From: Aurantiochytrium sp. KH105
Lineage: Eukaryota; Sar; Bigyra; Thraustochytrida; Thraustochytriidae
Length of the DNA stretch: 64,000 bases
Direction: 5' to 3'
Assembly (NCBI GenBank): GCA_003116975.1
Contig: BGKB01000027.1
Coordinates: 62,001 to 126,000, forward strand
Shown here: piece after piece, positions 43,575 through 55,564 of the stretch
Layout of the letters: each line of letters starts with the position of its first letter
Numbering within the stretch: the first letter of the stretch is position 1
Notes under the pieces: model-generated
Told to the model about the DNA's origin: nothing
Databases searched by the model: none
What the model saw: only the letters and a program-made list of their open reading frames with translations
Position numbers and translations under genes: made by a program

Positions 43575-44343
43575 CTGCAATCAGCTAAGTTTTCACATCA
43601 TCTTTACAAACGAGTTTATCCTGTCGAGGTGGACGTGGTGATTGCCATGAATTCATCAGGTGCAATGGCGGCCACCGTTTCCATCATCACCATCCTCATC
43701 CTCATCCTCATCATTGAGTCAAGTCAATTGAGTTGAGCCCGCCTTGAATCTTATTTGCTTCCTCGCTTGCTTCGTTTGCAGAACTCAATTACTCCTACGC
43801 CTTGACCACTTTTTTCTCGTCGGCAGTCGAGTCGTCCTTCGCTGGGTTTCACGCAACACTCTTCTGAGTCTTGAGGCGTTTCGCTCGCTCTCTGTCAACA
43901 TTTGAGAAGCTAGGCCTAGGCCAGGTTGAGGGAAAAACAAAAACATGCTCGCTCTCTACTCGCTCTCTACGCTCACTATGGTATCCTGCAAAGCAGAAAT
44001 CGAACTCTCGGTCAGCTAGATCTCGACGCGGCCGCAGCGGCAGTAGCGACGACGAGGGCGGCGTCAGTGGCGGCGGCGGCGGCGGCGGCGTAGCCCGTCT
44101 GCAGGTCCCGTACGTTCGTAGCTCTCACGCGTCGCGGCGCAGACAAGGTTGCGCTGCACGGTCGACGAGAGGCGGGGCCAACGGCGATCGAGAGTTGAGA
44201 CTCGCTTGCCAGGGGGAACGAAGGCTCGTTCTCGAGCGCGTAGCGCGGGCCTGGCAAGGCAAGGCAAAGCAAGGCAACGCAACGCAAGACAAGCCAGCTC
44301 GCGACGTCAGACAGGCAGAGCAAGAGATTGACACTCTGGCACA
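43575..44343. other. Spacer between aldolase/SDR and PLAA genes
   Basis: 769 bp, co-directional. Contains a (CATCAT/CCTCAT) stretch (about 43682-43715) and a GGCGGC run (about 44069-44092); AAGGC/AACGC pentamers at about 44254-44286 just precede PLAA. No gene supported. Confidence 0.6.
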
Positions 44344-46740
44344 ATGTTTGAGCTCGTGGGCGAGCTGTACGGCCATCAGGGCGACATCCGCGGGCTGGCG
44401 GCCCTTCCCGGCGGCAGACTTGTATCCGGGAGCCGAGATCGTATTGGCAAGGTATGGCGGCCTGTGCGCGAAGGCAAAGGATACGAGGAAGTGGCCGCGC
44501 TTCTGGAGCACGAGCACTGGGTGTCCGTGGTCCTTGCCTTGCCAGGGTCGCTGGGCTTTGTGACGGGATGCCAGGATCACAAGATTCGCTGGTACGACGG
44601 TGACGGCAACATCAAGGGCACTCTGTTGGGCCACGAGGGTCCCGTATCCTCGCTGGACTGGAATACCGCTTCGGAAGAGCTCGTGAGTGGAAGCTGGGAC
44701 GGAACTGCGCGGATTTGGGATCTGAGCAGCGGGACATGCAAGTCTGTACTCCCAGGTCACGAGAATGGCGTCTGTGTGCTGGCCTTGCCGAATGGATCGA
44801 TTGCAACAGGGTCTGCCGGCGTCCAGCGCAACAATCGCGTTGAGGGCTTTCAGGTGCGACTGTGGCGCGATGGTCAGCAATTGTCCTCGCTCAAGGAACA
44901 CCAGGGTGCCGTGCGGAGCTTATGCAGAGCAGCGGCGGACGGCGCGACATTTGCGAGCACGTCAAACGATGGTACGGTTCGTGTTTGGCCTGCCGAGGGT
45001 GGCGCATCTCTGGCGACCATGAGCAACCCTCCGGGTCCAGAGGGCTCGCCGGCGTTCAACTTTTGCGTAGCAGCAGCCGATGGATTTTCGCGGCTGGCCG
45101 TCGCAAGCGATGACTGCTGCGTGCGCATTTGGAACCCTGAGACCGGATCGATGGAGGAGGAGATTGCGCACCCATGCACGGTGTGGTGTGTGGTACAGCT
45201 GGAGAACGGGGACTTTGCCACGGGCGGCTCCGACGGCGTGGTGCGCGTGTTTTCGCGCGATGCGAGTCGCCATGCACCGGGCGAGGTTCGCGAAGGGTAC
45301 CTCAATGAAGCGCTGAAGCGGCGGGAAGCAATTGCAAACAAGGCGTCGAATGGCGGGCAAAAGATTGATCCGTCCAAGCTGGCGAAAATCTACGAAGCGA
45401 AACCTGGCGGGAGCGATGGCGAGGTGAAAATGTTCAACAAGGAAGGCCAGGCATGGGTCTACTCGTGGTCTGCCTCGTCGCAGACCTGGATTGAGGTGGG
45501 CGAAGTGATGGGCGACGCCGGTGGAAAAGAAATGATTGACGGCGTAGAGTACGACAAGGTAGTCCCTGTAGAGATTGAAGACCCTTCCTCGGGCGGAGTG
45601 CGCAAGCTGCAGCTTGGGTTCAACAACGAGGACTCGCCGTACGTCGTGGCACAGCAGTTCGTGGCCAAGCACGAGCTTTCGGAGCATCACACGCAGCAGA
45701 TTGCCGAGTTTGTACAGAACGTGAGGGGCCAGGCCTCGGGCCCGCCAACGATTGACATGTCTGGCGGCGGCGCAGCGAGTGGCGCGAGCGCAGGTTCAGG
45801 TGCAGGTGCCAGCGCAAGCGCAACAACGTCTTCTTCTATGGAGGTTGACGAAGGCGGAGCGGTTGGCTTTCCTCTGCAGTTTGCGTCGGGCGTTGCCTTT
45901 GAGGCGGGCGACCTGGACAAGATTATGAGCAAGTTGGAAGAGGTGAACGCTTCTCTTGCAGAAGCGTCGTTGAGCACCAAGGAGCTCGCAGCTTTGCGCG
46001 AGGTCTGCGCCACGCTTAAGCAAACGTCTCGATACCACGCAACGACGGTAGACGCCGCGGGCGTGCGCGCTCTTTTGCGCGCCTTTGCCGATTGGGACCT
46101 TGTGGAGGGCTTTCCGGTCATGGATGTGCTGCGACTGGTGTTGATCCATCCAGACGGAAGTGCCAAGGTGGCAGCTACGGGCCGTGTAGGGGAGATATTG
46201 ACGCGTTCTTTGGCCGTGGCAAGCGCCAAGGGATCCGAGAGCGCTGCTCCCCTTGCCCCGGCATTGGTGGGTGCGCGCGTGGCTGCCAATGTATTCCGAC
46301 ACCCGCCGACAGCAGATGCCGCGGTCAAGGCTCTCGACGGCGCGGCGAGTGCCGTGGAGGATGTGGCCGAGCCGCTGCGCGCCTTGACGGAGTTTCCAAA
46401 CAAAAACGTGCGCGCTGCTGCGGCGACCTGTTTGATGAACTGTGCCAACAAGCTGGCTCATACGCGGAGCGTCACGACTACGACGGAGACGCGTCAGGGT
46501 CTGCTGCGGGCAGCAGTACAGGCGATCGAGGCGTGTGCATCGCAGGGTGCCAAGGAGGGCGAGGCTGCGCGCAAGGCGGCGCTTGCTGCCGGGTGTCTGC
46601 TCGTGCTCGACTCTTCGCTCGAGGGGGACGTTGATGGTCTTGCGGCGGCGCTCTCGACAGCCGAGGGACTTGACGTGCCTGCACTGACGACCGTGTGCGA
46701 CAATCTTCGAGCATTGCTTCGTCGTAGGGGACATAAATGA
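44344..46740 (+). CDS. PLAA: PLAA/Doa1 (Ufd3) ubiquitin-binding WD40-PFU-PUL protein
   Basis: 798 aa, single exon, ATG at 44344. Residues 1-320 form a WD40 propeller (for example GHQGDIRGLA, LVSGSRDRIGKVWRP, LVSGSWDGTARIWDLSSG). Residues about 370-460 match the PFU domain (GQAWVYSWSASSQTWIEVGE ... VEYDKVVPVEIE), which binds ubiquitin. After a Gly/Ala/Ser linker, residues about 505-795 form helical armadillo-like repeats of the PUL domain, the Cdc48/p97-binding part. Length and domain order equal those of PLAA/Doa1. Family role: ubiquitin recycling, Cdc48-dependent degradation and sorting. No oddities seen. Confidence 0.96.
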   Translation: MFELVGELYGHQGDIRGLAALPGGRLVSGSRDRIGKVWRPVREGKGYEEVAALLEHEHWVSVVLALPGSLGFVTGCQDHKIRWYDGDGNIKGTLLGHEGPVSSLDWNTASEELVSGSWDGTARIWDLSSGTCKSVLPGHENGVCVLALPNGSIATGSAGVQRNNRVEGFQVRLWRDGQQLSSLKEHQGAVRSLCRAAADGATFASTSNDGTVRVWPAEGGASLATMSNPPGPEGSPAFNFCVAAADGFSRLAVASDDCCVRIWNPETGSMEEEIAHPCTVWCVVQLENGDFATGGSDGVVRVFSRDASRHAPGEVREGYLNEALKRREAIANKASNGGQKIDPSKLAKIYEAKPGGSDGEVKMFNKEGQAWVYSWSASSQTWIEVGEVMGDAGGKEMIDGVEYDKVVPVEIEDPSSGGVRKLQLGFNNEDSPYVVAQQFVAKHELSEHHTQQIAEFVQNVRGQASGPPTIDMSGGGAASGASAGSGAGASASATTSSSMEVDEGGAVGFPLQFASGVAFEAGDLDKIMSKLEEVNASLAEASLSTKELAALREVCATLKQTSRYHATTVDAAGVRALLRAFADWDLVEGFPVMDVLRLVLIHPDGSAKVAATGRVGEILTRSLAVASAKGSESAAPLAPALVGARVAANVFRHPPTADAAVKALDGAASAVEDVAEPLRALTEFPNKNVRAAAATCLMNCANKLAHTRSVTTTTETRQGLLRAAVQAIEACASQGAKEGEAARKAALAAGCLLVLDSSLEGDVDGLAAALSTAEGLDVPALTTVCDNLRALLRRRGHK

Positions 46741-48006
46741 ATTTCGAAAACATTACTGTTGGATAGGACTTTATTCGAGATCTCCTTTTCTTGTCGGTTT
46801 AGAGACTTGCTTTTTCTTTTGGTACTGCTGGTTTTACTCTGCTCCGTCCGTCGACCTTTTATCATTAGGGATAGGTGTTTGTTTCAGAGACGGAACAGAG
46901 GACAAGACGGGACAAGAAGGGAAGGGCGATTGGCGTCGGATTCATCTTTCATTCATTTCCTTCCACTGAATCGACCTTGCTTGGGAGTTATCTTTCCACA
47001 AGCAAACGAGTAGGGGCATGATGGATTGTGACGTGTGAATGCTGGCGCTGTTGATTTCCAAAACAAACAAAGAAAGAAAAAAAGGTGGGAGGAAGGAAGA
47101 GAGAAGACAATTTGATTTGTTGATTTGCGATTTAGGAATGAATGCAACACTGCTAAAGAACGGGAGGCACGGTAAGAGGAACCTGCACTGTTTGTTTGTT
47201 TGTTTGTTTGTTGTTCCATATGATGTTAATGAGGGCGCGCACGAAGCAGGACACTGCAAAGTGTGTCATGCAAAACTATTTCTACCACTACTACTGCGCT
47301 CTCAACAGATGATCTTGAGAGCAATGCGCTTGTGCCTCTCATGTGCGTCGTGCAGGAAGGCATACATACAGACAGTCAAACAGACAGACAGGTTTAGAAA
47401 AATGCCGAGCCCACCCATTCCGCCAATGTTACAAACTTCCGTTTCAACAGTCAGACGCGCTTGGTCGTCTCGGAAGACGTGAGGGTGTCGATTCATTCAT
47501 TCATTCGTATTTGGTTTCTTCGGACTGGGTCGGTCGCACTCGCTGCTAGGGCTCATGCGCGTAAAACGCATGAACACGTAGCAACCGGCGGCAGTGCGTT
47601 CGCCATCCGTCGAGGTGGGTCCTTCAACCCTTGACACTTGACTCTTTGTTTCCATGAGAAGAGACGAGAGAAAGAGAGCGAGGTGAAGAGGAAAGACCAT
47701 ATATAGCACACGAGAGCGGTAGCTGCCTACGCGCTCAGAGACCTTGCAAAAGTCGCAAAAAGTCGCCGGCGGGCACATCTCAAGCCACTCGCGCGCCAGT
47801 CTCTACGGACGGCAGGCAATGCGGGCTCAAGTTGTTTGTGCTGATTGGCTAGTTGTTTGGTTGGTTGGTTGGTCGATCGATGTATCAATCAATCAATCAA
47901 TCAATCAATCAAGCAAGCAAGCAAGCAAACAAGCAATCAGTCAGACAAACGAAAGAGAGAGAGGTTGGAAGAGCGTGAAGAGACGCGAACCAACGAGACG
48001 CAGCAC
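46741..48006. other. Convergent 1.3-kb spacer
   Basis: Contains a (TTTG)n run at about 47190-47211, GACA/CAGA repeats (about 47368-47391), ATTC repeats (about 47491-47506), and (ATCA)n plus (AGCA)n arrays at about 47885-47932. A minus-strand ORF of 93 aa (47497-47778) has a real ATG but no recognised features; I leave it out. No other gene seen. Confidence 0.6.
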
Positions 48007-49305
48007 TTAGATGATGCGAGCGCCCATGGCGGAAGAAATGAGGGCCATGCCGAGCGCGGCGGTCATCTCCGACTCGGGACCAGGCGCGAGCTTGGGGTTG
48101 ACCTCGACAAGATCCATGGAGCCGAGCATGCCGGTGTTGCCGACGGCCTCGGCGACGTAGTGAGCCTCGCGGAAGTTGAGACCGCCACGAACGACGGTGC
48201 CCGTGCTAGGCGCGACCTCGGGGTCGACGGCGTCAATGTCGTAGCTGAGGTGGAGCGGGCGCATGGATCCGTCGGGCTTGCGAAGAGACTCGATGGCCAT
48301 GTCCATGACGTTGCCGATGCCGAAGCGGTCGACGTGGTGCATGGAGAAGGCAGTAATTTTGTGATCGCGGATGATCTTCCGTTCGCCGGCGTCGAGGTCG
48401 CGGAGGCCGACAAAGACAATCTGCTCCGGGTTGAGCTTGGGGACGTCCTTGAACCACTCGAAGCCCGGGAGCAGCGTGGGGTCGATGAGACCGAGCATGA
48501 GACCGAGGGGCATGCCGTGCATGTTGCCGCTGGGGCTGGTCTCTGGGGTGTTGAGGTCGCCGTGGGCGTCGACCCAGATGATGCCGGTGTCGGGGCGGGC
48601 GCGGAGGATGGCCGAGACGGATCCGGCCGAGAGCGAGTGGTCGCCGCCGAGGATGAGGGCGAACTCCTTTTCCTTGGCGGCCTCGTAGACGCGGTCGTGG
48701 ATCTTCTTGAGACCCTTGCCGACGGTGAAGCAGTTCTTGGCGAGGCCCTGGACCTTGGTGGGGTCGATGGCCGGGTCGTTGCGGGTGGGTTCGTCGAATT
48801 CGAGGTCGCCCTTGTCGTCGATGCGCCACTCGAGCGCGAGGAGGTTGTCCTCGAGGCCGCAGGCGCGAAGGATCTGGGAGCCCTGGTCGGTGCCTGCGCG
48901 GGGCTGGCCCCAGGACATGGGGGCGCCGATGATGCTGGCGGTCTTGGGCACGCGGAGGAAGGGTGGCACCTCGACCTCTTCTCCGAGGTGGTCGTAGTTG
49001 CCGTGGACGACGGCGCCGCCCATGCCCATTTGCTCGGGGTTGAAGCCGTGCTTGGCGTGCTGGGCCGAGGCCTCGGTGGACCTCCACCTCCTGGGCGGCT
49101 CGCCGGTGATGGGCTGCGTCGAGGCCTGCTCGCGCTTGTTGGCGGTCGGGGTCTTGCGGAGGGCCGTTCTGTCGGTCACCGCGCCTGAGACTCGCCAGCG
49201 CCTGCGCGCTGCTGCGGCGGCGCCAACCGCGGGCTTGACGCGCGTGCGTGCGCGCGAGGCCGCCGCCACGGGCGTCAGGGTGCGTCCCATGCGTGCGCCG
49301 ATCAT
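48007..49305 (-). CDS. Arginase, mitochondrial-type, with N-terminal extension
   Basis: 432 aa from the ATG at 49305; a further in-frame ATG six codons in (49290) is an alternative. The Mn-binding residues are all present: H223 (GGDHSL), D246/H248/D250 (DAHGDLN), D356/D358 (SYDIDAVDP), and E401 in EVNP for substrate guanidinium binding. Residues 1-115 are an extension; the first 45 are Arg/Ala/Val-rich with no acidic residues before D45, consistent with mitochondrial import. The catalytic domain (about 118-425) has normal arginase length. Reaction: arginine to ornithine and urea. The frame stays open far upstream, but that part is low complexity. The ornithine carrier at 12.5-14.1 kb may handle the product, an inference. 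Confidence 0.92.
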   Translation of the reverse strand: MIGARMGRTLTPVAAASRARTRVKPAVGAAAAARRRWRVSGAVTDRTALRKTPTANKREQASTQPITGEPPRRWRSTEASAQHAKHGFNPEQMGMGGAVVHGNYDHLGEEVEVPPFLRVPKTASIIGAPMSWGQPRAGTDQGSQILRACGLEDNLLALEWRIDDKGDLEFDEPTRNDPAIDPTKVQGLAKNCFTVGKGLKKIHDRVYEAAKEKEFALILGGDHSLSAGSVSAILRARPDTGIIWVDAHGDLNTPETSPSGNMHGMPLGLMLGLIDPTLLPGFEWFKDVPKLNPEQIVFVGLRDLDAGERKIIRDHKITAFSMHHVDRFGIGNVMDMAIESLRKPDGSMRPLHLSYDIDAVDPEVAPSTGTVVRGGLNFREAHYVAEAVGNTGMLGSMDLVEVNPKLAPGPESEMTAALGMALISSAMGARII

Positions 49306-49496
49306 CCTCCTCGCTCGCGCGCGCTTGTGCTTTGGTCTGTTTGTCTGTCGGGGGTCTGCGCTGCTGCGCCGCCGGGTTCTCTCGCTCTCTCTTCCCGCCT
49401 TTCTTCCTGCTTTCTGCTTCTGCCTGTCTGCCTCGTACGCCACCGGCGGCCTGACTGTTTCGGGTTTGCTCTCCTCGCCCTCCGCGTCTACCTCGG

Positions 49497-49532
<36 letters not shown>

Positions 49533-50360
49533 CTAGTCTGTATGTCTGTCTGTTCTGGCCGCCTATAGTCGTTGCTCTGCGATGCTGATGCCGGGGTGGT
49601 AGCAACCAAAAAACACCTGCCCCTCTCCTTCTGTCTGTCTGCCTGTTTGACCCGCTTTTTTCCCGCCCTCCCCGCTTCAGCTCCTCTCCCCCTCCCTCCC
49701 TCCCTCCCTCGCTCCCGGCTCTCCGCCTCTCGCCCGCCAAGCACGCAGGCAGGGCCGCGGCGCGACCGGCGCTCGAAACGCGGTCGAACGAACGGCGGCG
49801 CGAGCCCTGACTCTGCTGCTCCTGCGCCCTCGCGCCTCGCGCCTCCGACTCGTCCCGCTCCGCTTCCCGCCCTTCCGCCGCGCTTCCGCCAGCCTCGCTC
49901 CCTGCCTGCCTGCCCGCCTGCCTGCCTGCCTGCCTGCCTGCCTCCGGCGCCTTCCTCGCATCGGCTGAGACGCGGGGCCTGGCTGGCTCACGCGGCTGGC
50001 TCTGCGCTCGGCTGCCGCTTCTTTCTGCCTGGGCTGAGAGAGAGTCGCAGCAGCAGCGGAGTTGGAGGTTCGAGGCGAGGCAGGAAGCAGCCTCACGGTT
50101 GGGCGCGCCATGGACACGGCGGTCTGTCTGTCTCTCTGTCTGTCTGTCTGTCTGTCCGAGGCGCGCGTGGTCAGGTCAAAGCTTGCCTTTTGCGGACTCG
50201 TCGACGCATGACGTACGCCTGCAAGCGTGCTCCGATCGCCGCGATCGGTGCAGCTCCTGAGCTCGCCCGGATCCAGGAGGCAAGGGAGGCAAGGAGAGGT
50301 CCGCCGTCATTCCTTCGTTCTTTCATTCTATTTCTCCCAGGTTAGCTAGCCTCTTCTTTC

Positions 50361-50410
50361 TTTTCTTTTCTTTTCTTTTCTTTTCTTTTCTTTTCTTTTC
50401 TTTTCTTTTC
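50361..50410 (+). repeat. (TTTTC)10 pentanucleotide repeat
   Basis: Ten perfect units, preceded and followed by CTTCTT variants. Confidence 0.95.
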
Positions 50411-51299
50411 TTCTTCTGCGCCGTCCGCCTATGACTAACCGTAACTCTCTCTCTGCCTGCCTCTCTGGCTGGCTGGCTGGCAGGCCGGTGGCTGGCTGTG
50501 GCTGGTCTACCTAACTAGCTAACCGTCTGCGCCCGCCCGTCCTGCCCTCGCGCGCCTTGCCGGTCCAGCAGCCGCCTGCCCGTCGCCCTCTCGCGGCGTC
50601 CGCCTGTCTGTCTGTCCTGGCTGGCTGGCCTGGCCAGGCGCGCGGCGACGCGAGCGGAGGTGCGCCGCGCAGGCCCTCGCCGCCCGGCCAGCCAGGCCAG
50701 GTGCACGGGCGCGCATCGCGTCCACCGCGCGCAGGGCACCGAGGCAAGCAAGCAGCAGCAAGCACAGCTCCCCTCCGCGCTCCAGACCACTGCCGCGGGG
50801 CTTCCTGCGCCGCCTCCGCGACTTCCCTCTCTGTCCCTGGGGCGCATGCAGATGCGAGCGGTCGTGTCGCAGGCAGTCGCCTCGCAGTCGCCGCGCCGAG
50901 CCCTGCTCTCTCTCCCTCGGCGGAGGCGTTCCCGGCTCCCTCCCTCCCTCCCTCCCTCCCTCCCTCCCTCCCTCCCTGCGCGCTTCCTGCGGCCGCGCAC
51001 GCGCAGGTTCGGCGGCGGCCGCTCTCGCTTCAGTCAAGTTGAGTTGCCATGGTTGCTGTTGCTCTGCTTGCCTGGGTTGCTCTGGCTGCTCGGGAGCTCT
51101 TTCTTTCTTGCCCGTTGAGAGGAAGGAGGAAGGTCGGTCCCGGCGGCCAGTGCCTGCTAGAAAGAAGCCGAGAGCAGAAGGGAAGGGAAGGGCCAAGGGG
51201 AGGAGCCCTGGCTGGCGGGCGCATCGATCAGCCACAGGCGGCTCGAATCAAGCGAGGCGCCGCGAGATTACCGCCCCCGGCGTCTTCCTTCCCTCCCGC

Positions 51300-51300
51300 G

Positions 51301-51376
<76 letters not shown>
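51300..51376 (+). repeat. (GCTT)19 microsatellite
   Basis: About nineteen perfect GCTT/TGCT units, the longest tetranucleotide array in the window. It produces artificial ACLL/SKQA open frames on both strands. Confidence 0.95.
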
Positions 51377-52545
51377 GGGTTCTTTAGGGCGGCCGCCGAC
51401 GAGCCGAGCTCGGCCAGAGAAAGAAAGAAATGAAGAAAAGAAAGAAAGAAGGCGGGCGGCCAGGCGACTCGGAGGCAGTTCAGCCCCGCACGCGTCACGA
51501 ATCGAAGCCCTCGCGCGCGTCATGCGCATCGGCACCACGCAGCGCAGCACTCGTGGCAGCTGCAGCTGCTGCGTTTGCTGCAGCAGCAGCCACTCCAGCT
51601 TGTCGCTTGCAGGCGCAGCAGCAGCAGCAGCAGCAGCAGCAGCGGGAGATCGACGAACCTGGCTGGAGAGAGGGAGGTCCGCCTCCCGGTCGCCGGGCGC
51701 TGTGAGCTCCTGCCGGCCACGCGCCGCGCCTCGCTTGCTCGCTCGCTTGCTTGCTTGCAGCTGCCGTCGTTGTTGCTTGCAGCACAGCTGGCCGGCCGGC
51801 GGCAGGGGCTGGCGGCAGGCGCCGGCACCAGCAGCGGCAGCGGCTCAGCGTGCTTGCGGTGCGCGCGGTGGAGAAGATGGGAGCGCCAGCCTCGAGACGA
51901 GGCCCAGCCCGCACGCCTCCATCACTAACCTCGCACCGCACGCAGCCTCGCGCCTTCCTTCCCTAGCTCGCCAGACCCGGCGAGAGAGCGAGCGTGCCTG
52001 AGCAGCGTGACCGCCAGCGACCGCCAGCGACCGCCGGCGACCGCCAGCGTGCGTGCGTGGCCAGCTAACTGCCAAAGAGCTGGGCGGCGTTGGGTCTGAG
52101 CTCCCCGAGAGCTGGCCGCGACGCGACGCGACGCGACGCGACACGCAGACGACACGGCCAAGCCCTGCATCACCGCCGGCACCAGCGGAGCCTCCTCCCG
52201 GCCGAGCCGCGCCGAGCCGCCGCGCTTGTCTCCTCTCCTCTCCTCCGTCGCCCTGAGCCAGCCGGACCCGGCCATGAGAGCCTGTGCTGTCCTCGCATAC
52301 GTACGCCACCGTCATGATGGCCAGCCGCAGCCGCTCCTTCGCTGCAGTGGCAGTGGCAGCTGGCGGTGGCCATAGTGGCTGCCGGAGCCAGGCAGGCATG
52401 TCTATCTATCCAATCCATCTACCATGGCTATCAATCAATCATCCATCCGAGGCGACGTCCGTGCTTCGGCCTCCTTCGGCTCTTGCCGCCATCATGAAGG
52501 TCCTGTAGAGAGAGTATAGTATCATGGCATACCATCACGCTGGCT

Positions 52546-52583
52546 GCAGCAGCAGCTGCAGCTGCAGCTGCAGCTGCTGCTGC
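52546..52583. repeat. Perfect 38-bp palindrome built from GCAGCT units
   Basis: GCAGCAGCAGCTGCAGCTG and its exact reverse complement abut without a spacer. It is a cruciform-capable sequence in the gene-poor region. Confidence 0.9.
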
Positions 52584-55564
52584 TAATGATGACGACATGC
52601 GCGTCTTCAACCAGTTCAAGTTGGGAGCGGTGCAGGCAGCTTGATCTTGGGACTCGGACGTTGGGAGGAAAACACAGCGCACACCCACCTTCGTAGGCCT
52701 ACTACTCGCTCGCTAAGGAAAAAAGAAAAAAAGAAAGAGCGAGTGGGACAGGAAAGATGCGGCACGCCAGGCGCCCTACTTACTGCCCGCACCGATCCTC
52801 CATCACAACTCGAAGATACGATGCGACGCGCGGCAGGCGAAGATAGGGAGGGAGGGTGCTCACTGGCGGCTGGCTCACTGGCTGGCTTCCCGCGATGCTC
52901 GAGCCGCGATGCATGCTCGAGCCGCGATGCATGCTCGAGCCGCGACGCTCGAGTCGCTCTCGGCCTGCCGCAGCCGGCTTCTCCGGCCGTTTCTTCCCTC
53001 CCTCCCTCCCTCCCTCCCTCTGGATCTCCTTCGTTCGAGGTACGCCCGCTCCATCCCGGCTGTCCGCGAATGGTTGGTTGTTGGCTGGCCGAGCTGCGAC
53101 CGCGCCGAGAATCAAGACTCGCCGCGCACAAAAACCGGCGCTCTTCGCATCGCGGCCAGCGCAGCGCAACTCGCGGGGAACCAACCAGCCAACCGTGCGT
53201 ACAGCGCAAGCGAGGCCGACGATGTCAGAGCGCGACGCGACTTGAGAAACGTCGAAACGCGGCCCCGCCAAGCCGACCCCGCCATGTTGAGGTGAGGTGC
53301 AGTGGCCCCTCACTCCCTGGCCGGCCGAGGCCACTCAGCCCGGACGGAGCAAAACGCAACAGCCTGCCGGTCCGGAATGATCGAGCGGACCGAATTGCGC
53401 TGCTAACCGATCGAGACGATTCGGGCCGCCCCGCCAGTGGCGCAATCGCCCCCCTGCCTGCACTGGCCCCTTCCAACCGCCGCCGCTGCGACGGGCGTTG
53501 GTTGCACCGGCCGCAGACAAGAAGATTCTTGCGGCCAACATAAATGGCAGGCTGCTGCTGCTGCTGCTGATGATGCATGCAACAAAAGATGCGATGTGTG
53601 AACGCGATGGACGGACGCAAGGGTGGGCGGGTCTTTCTGCTAGCGACGGAGCCGGAACAGGCGACAGGCGGACGCGAAAGGCCTCGATCTCGGCCTCGCT
53701 TTGCGTCCGGCCGCCCCACCTCGCTCATCTAGATGCCAAACCGCCGCAGCCGGCAACAGGTCCTTGGACCCTGCGAGAGGCGATGGCGACAGCCAAGAAG
53801 CGCCTGCGACAGCTCGCCTTGACTGTAAGTCCCGTCGCGGAACACAAAGAGGAACGTTTCTGCCGTTGGCTAGAACTTTCGCGTCCGCCTGCCGATGGAT
53901 CTTTCACTTGCTCGCTCTTTACCCAGCTTGAGATGCGCGCGCGTCCGAGTTGGAAAGGGAAACGAACGCACTTGCATACGTCTTGCACTGATGGGGAGAC
54001 GATACCGATCCCGCCTCACCATTTTAAAATTGATATGGTCTTGGAAAACGGGATCAGCAAATCGATGCGTGCTTGTTCCATAGGCTTACTATCCAACTGA
54101 CAGCATCACTTTCTCCCCATCGCAACCGCTTTGATTGGTGATTGTGGCCTCTTGAGCTGAGATCTGACACGACAGGTGCTTTCACATAACGCTTGCTTGC
54201 AACCAGAGAACTCCAGCCTTCCCTTTTCATGCAGACTTGGCGGACACGCTCACTTGTTCGCGCACAAACCAAGGGGCTTGAACATTCGCCCTTCAATCCA
54301 GTTTGACAGCAGCGTTACTCCACAACGCGCTTACAGCTCACACGCACGCCGACAACGAACTCGAGCATTCACCTTTTGATCACGACTTGGCGAGAATTTT
54401 TGCTTGCACTTTTGCAATCGAGGTGCTCGAGCATCTTTCTAAGCTTGAAAATGCACCAACGACTCGCTTGCTTGCCAGCTGTAATCTCGGACTTTAGGCG
54501 CGGGCAAGACAATGTCTTTTATCGAAATTGCATCATCAATCAGTTCAAGGGTGGCTCGCTGCCTTTCAAACTACTTTTACGTTTTTGTAGAATTTCGATC
54601 GCTCTGCAGCTTTTTAAAGTGTATGCGCTCGACCTCACCGATTTGGAATGCTTTCTTGCTAATCTAGACAAGAGTCGCTCTCGGTGACACAAGTCAAAAG
54701 TCTCGGCAATCAGTATATTTGCTTCGATCCGAGCTTTGATCAGCAAAAGGGTCTAACTCGGAACTCCCATCAGAGAGCTCGCTCTACGTACATTTCGTTT
54801 TGCATACATTCGAGCACTGCGCCAGGGTAAGCAAGCCCCTTCGCTTGCTTGCTTGCTTGCTTGCTCTTGCCGCGCTTCCGCACCGATATCATAGTTCCAT
54901 GAGTTCGTCTCTCAATCCGTTCCACGCCGGCTCGCACCCAAGAGCAAAGGAGGATCTCCAAAATCAACATCCCGGTGTCCCTTCCTTTGGTTCAGGCGCT
55001 TTGTATGTGTTTGTGCGCGTTCCATCGCTTGAGAATTCCCCACCTTGTGACCGAGGTAGGACTTGACCTCCCCCAAAAACCGTCATTCAGCAGGTCCCAC
55101 TTTACTTGTGATTCTCCAGCCAGCTTGCCTCAAACACGAATAATCATCCTTCTCCCCCTCACTCCGCATTGCCCTGCCCTGCCCTGCTTGCCTGCTTGCC
55201 AATCTCTTACACTCATCATGCCAGCGCGCGCGGCATCGTGGCCCTGTAGTAGGAAAGGAAGAATCCTCGTCTCCGTTACATTTCCTCACCACACGCACAC
55301 CGGCCCTACCGACCCAAGCAAGGACCGAGAGCGGCTCTGCGGAAGCTCACGACGCTCGCAGTCGAGTCCAGCCGAGGTCGCGCTCGCCTTCTCGGGATCT
55401 CGCGCGGAGCCGGGACCGCCGAAGTGACCGAAGAAGGCCCTGAACAAATGAAACCAACTTTCTTGGTTTGTTGCCTCGGCCGATGATGATGTGAGAGCGA
55501 ATGGAGAATCATCGTCCAAGACGCATGCAGGGCACGGATAGATGATGATACTAGCCAGGCCTAG

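Noticed and set aside
42216-43580. 454-aa minus-strand ORF opposite the aldolase/SDR gene
   Set aside because: Antisense of a well-supported gene with biased codons; no recognisable domain.
47497-47778. 93-aa minus-strand ORF with true ATG
   Set aside because: No recognised domain, no conserved-looking pattern, and located in a repeat-rich spacer; support too weak.
47845-49188. 447-aa plus-strand ORF opposite arginase
   Set aside because: Antisense shadow; repetitive Val/Glu/Gly composition, whereas the minus strand encodes a complete arginase active site.
49305-49740. Arginase frame extending upstream to 49740
   Set aside because: The added sequence is Arg/Gln/Ala/Lys low complexity derived from GCTT and GTCT repeats; the ATG at 49305 starts a plausible presequence.
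51248-51550. SKQA/ACLL repeat ORFs around the GCTT array
   Set aside because: Translations of a tetranucleotide microsatellite, which cycles through frames and gives open reading on both strands.
53498-54100. 200-aa plus-strand ORF, with a possible internal exon at 53783-53824
   Set aside because: No family recognised, the N-terminal part is low complexity, and no consistent downstream exons could be assembled.
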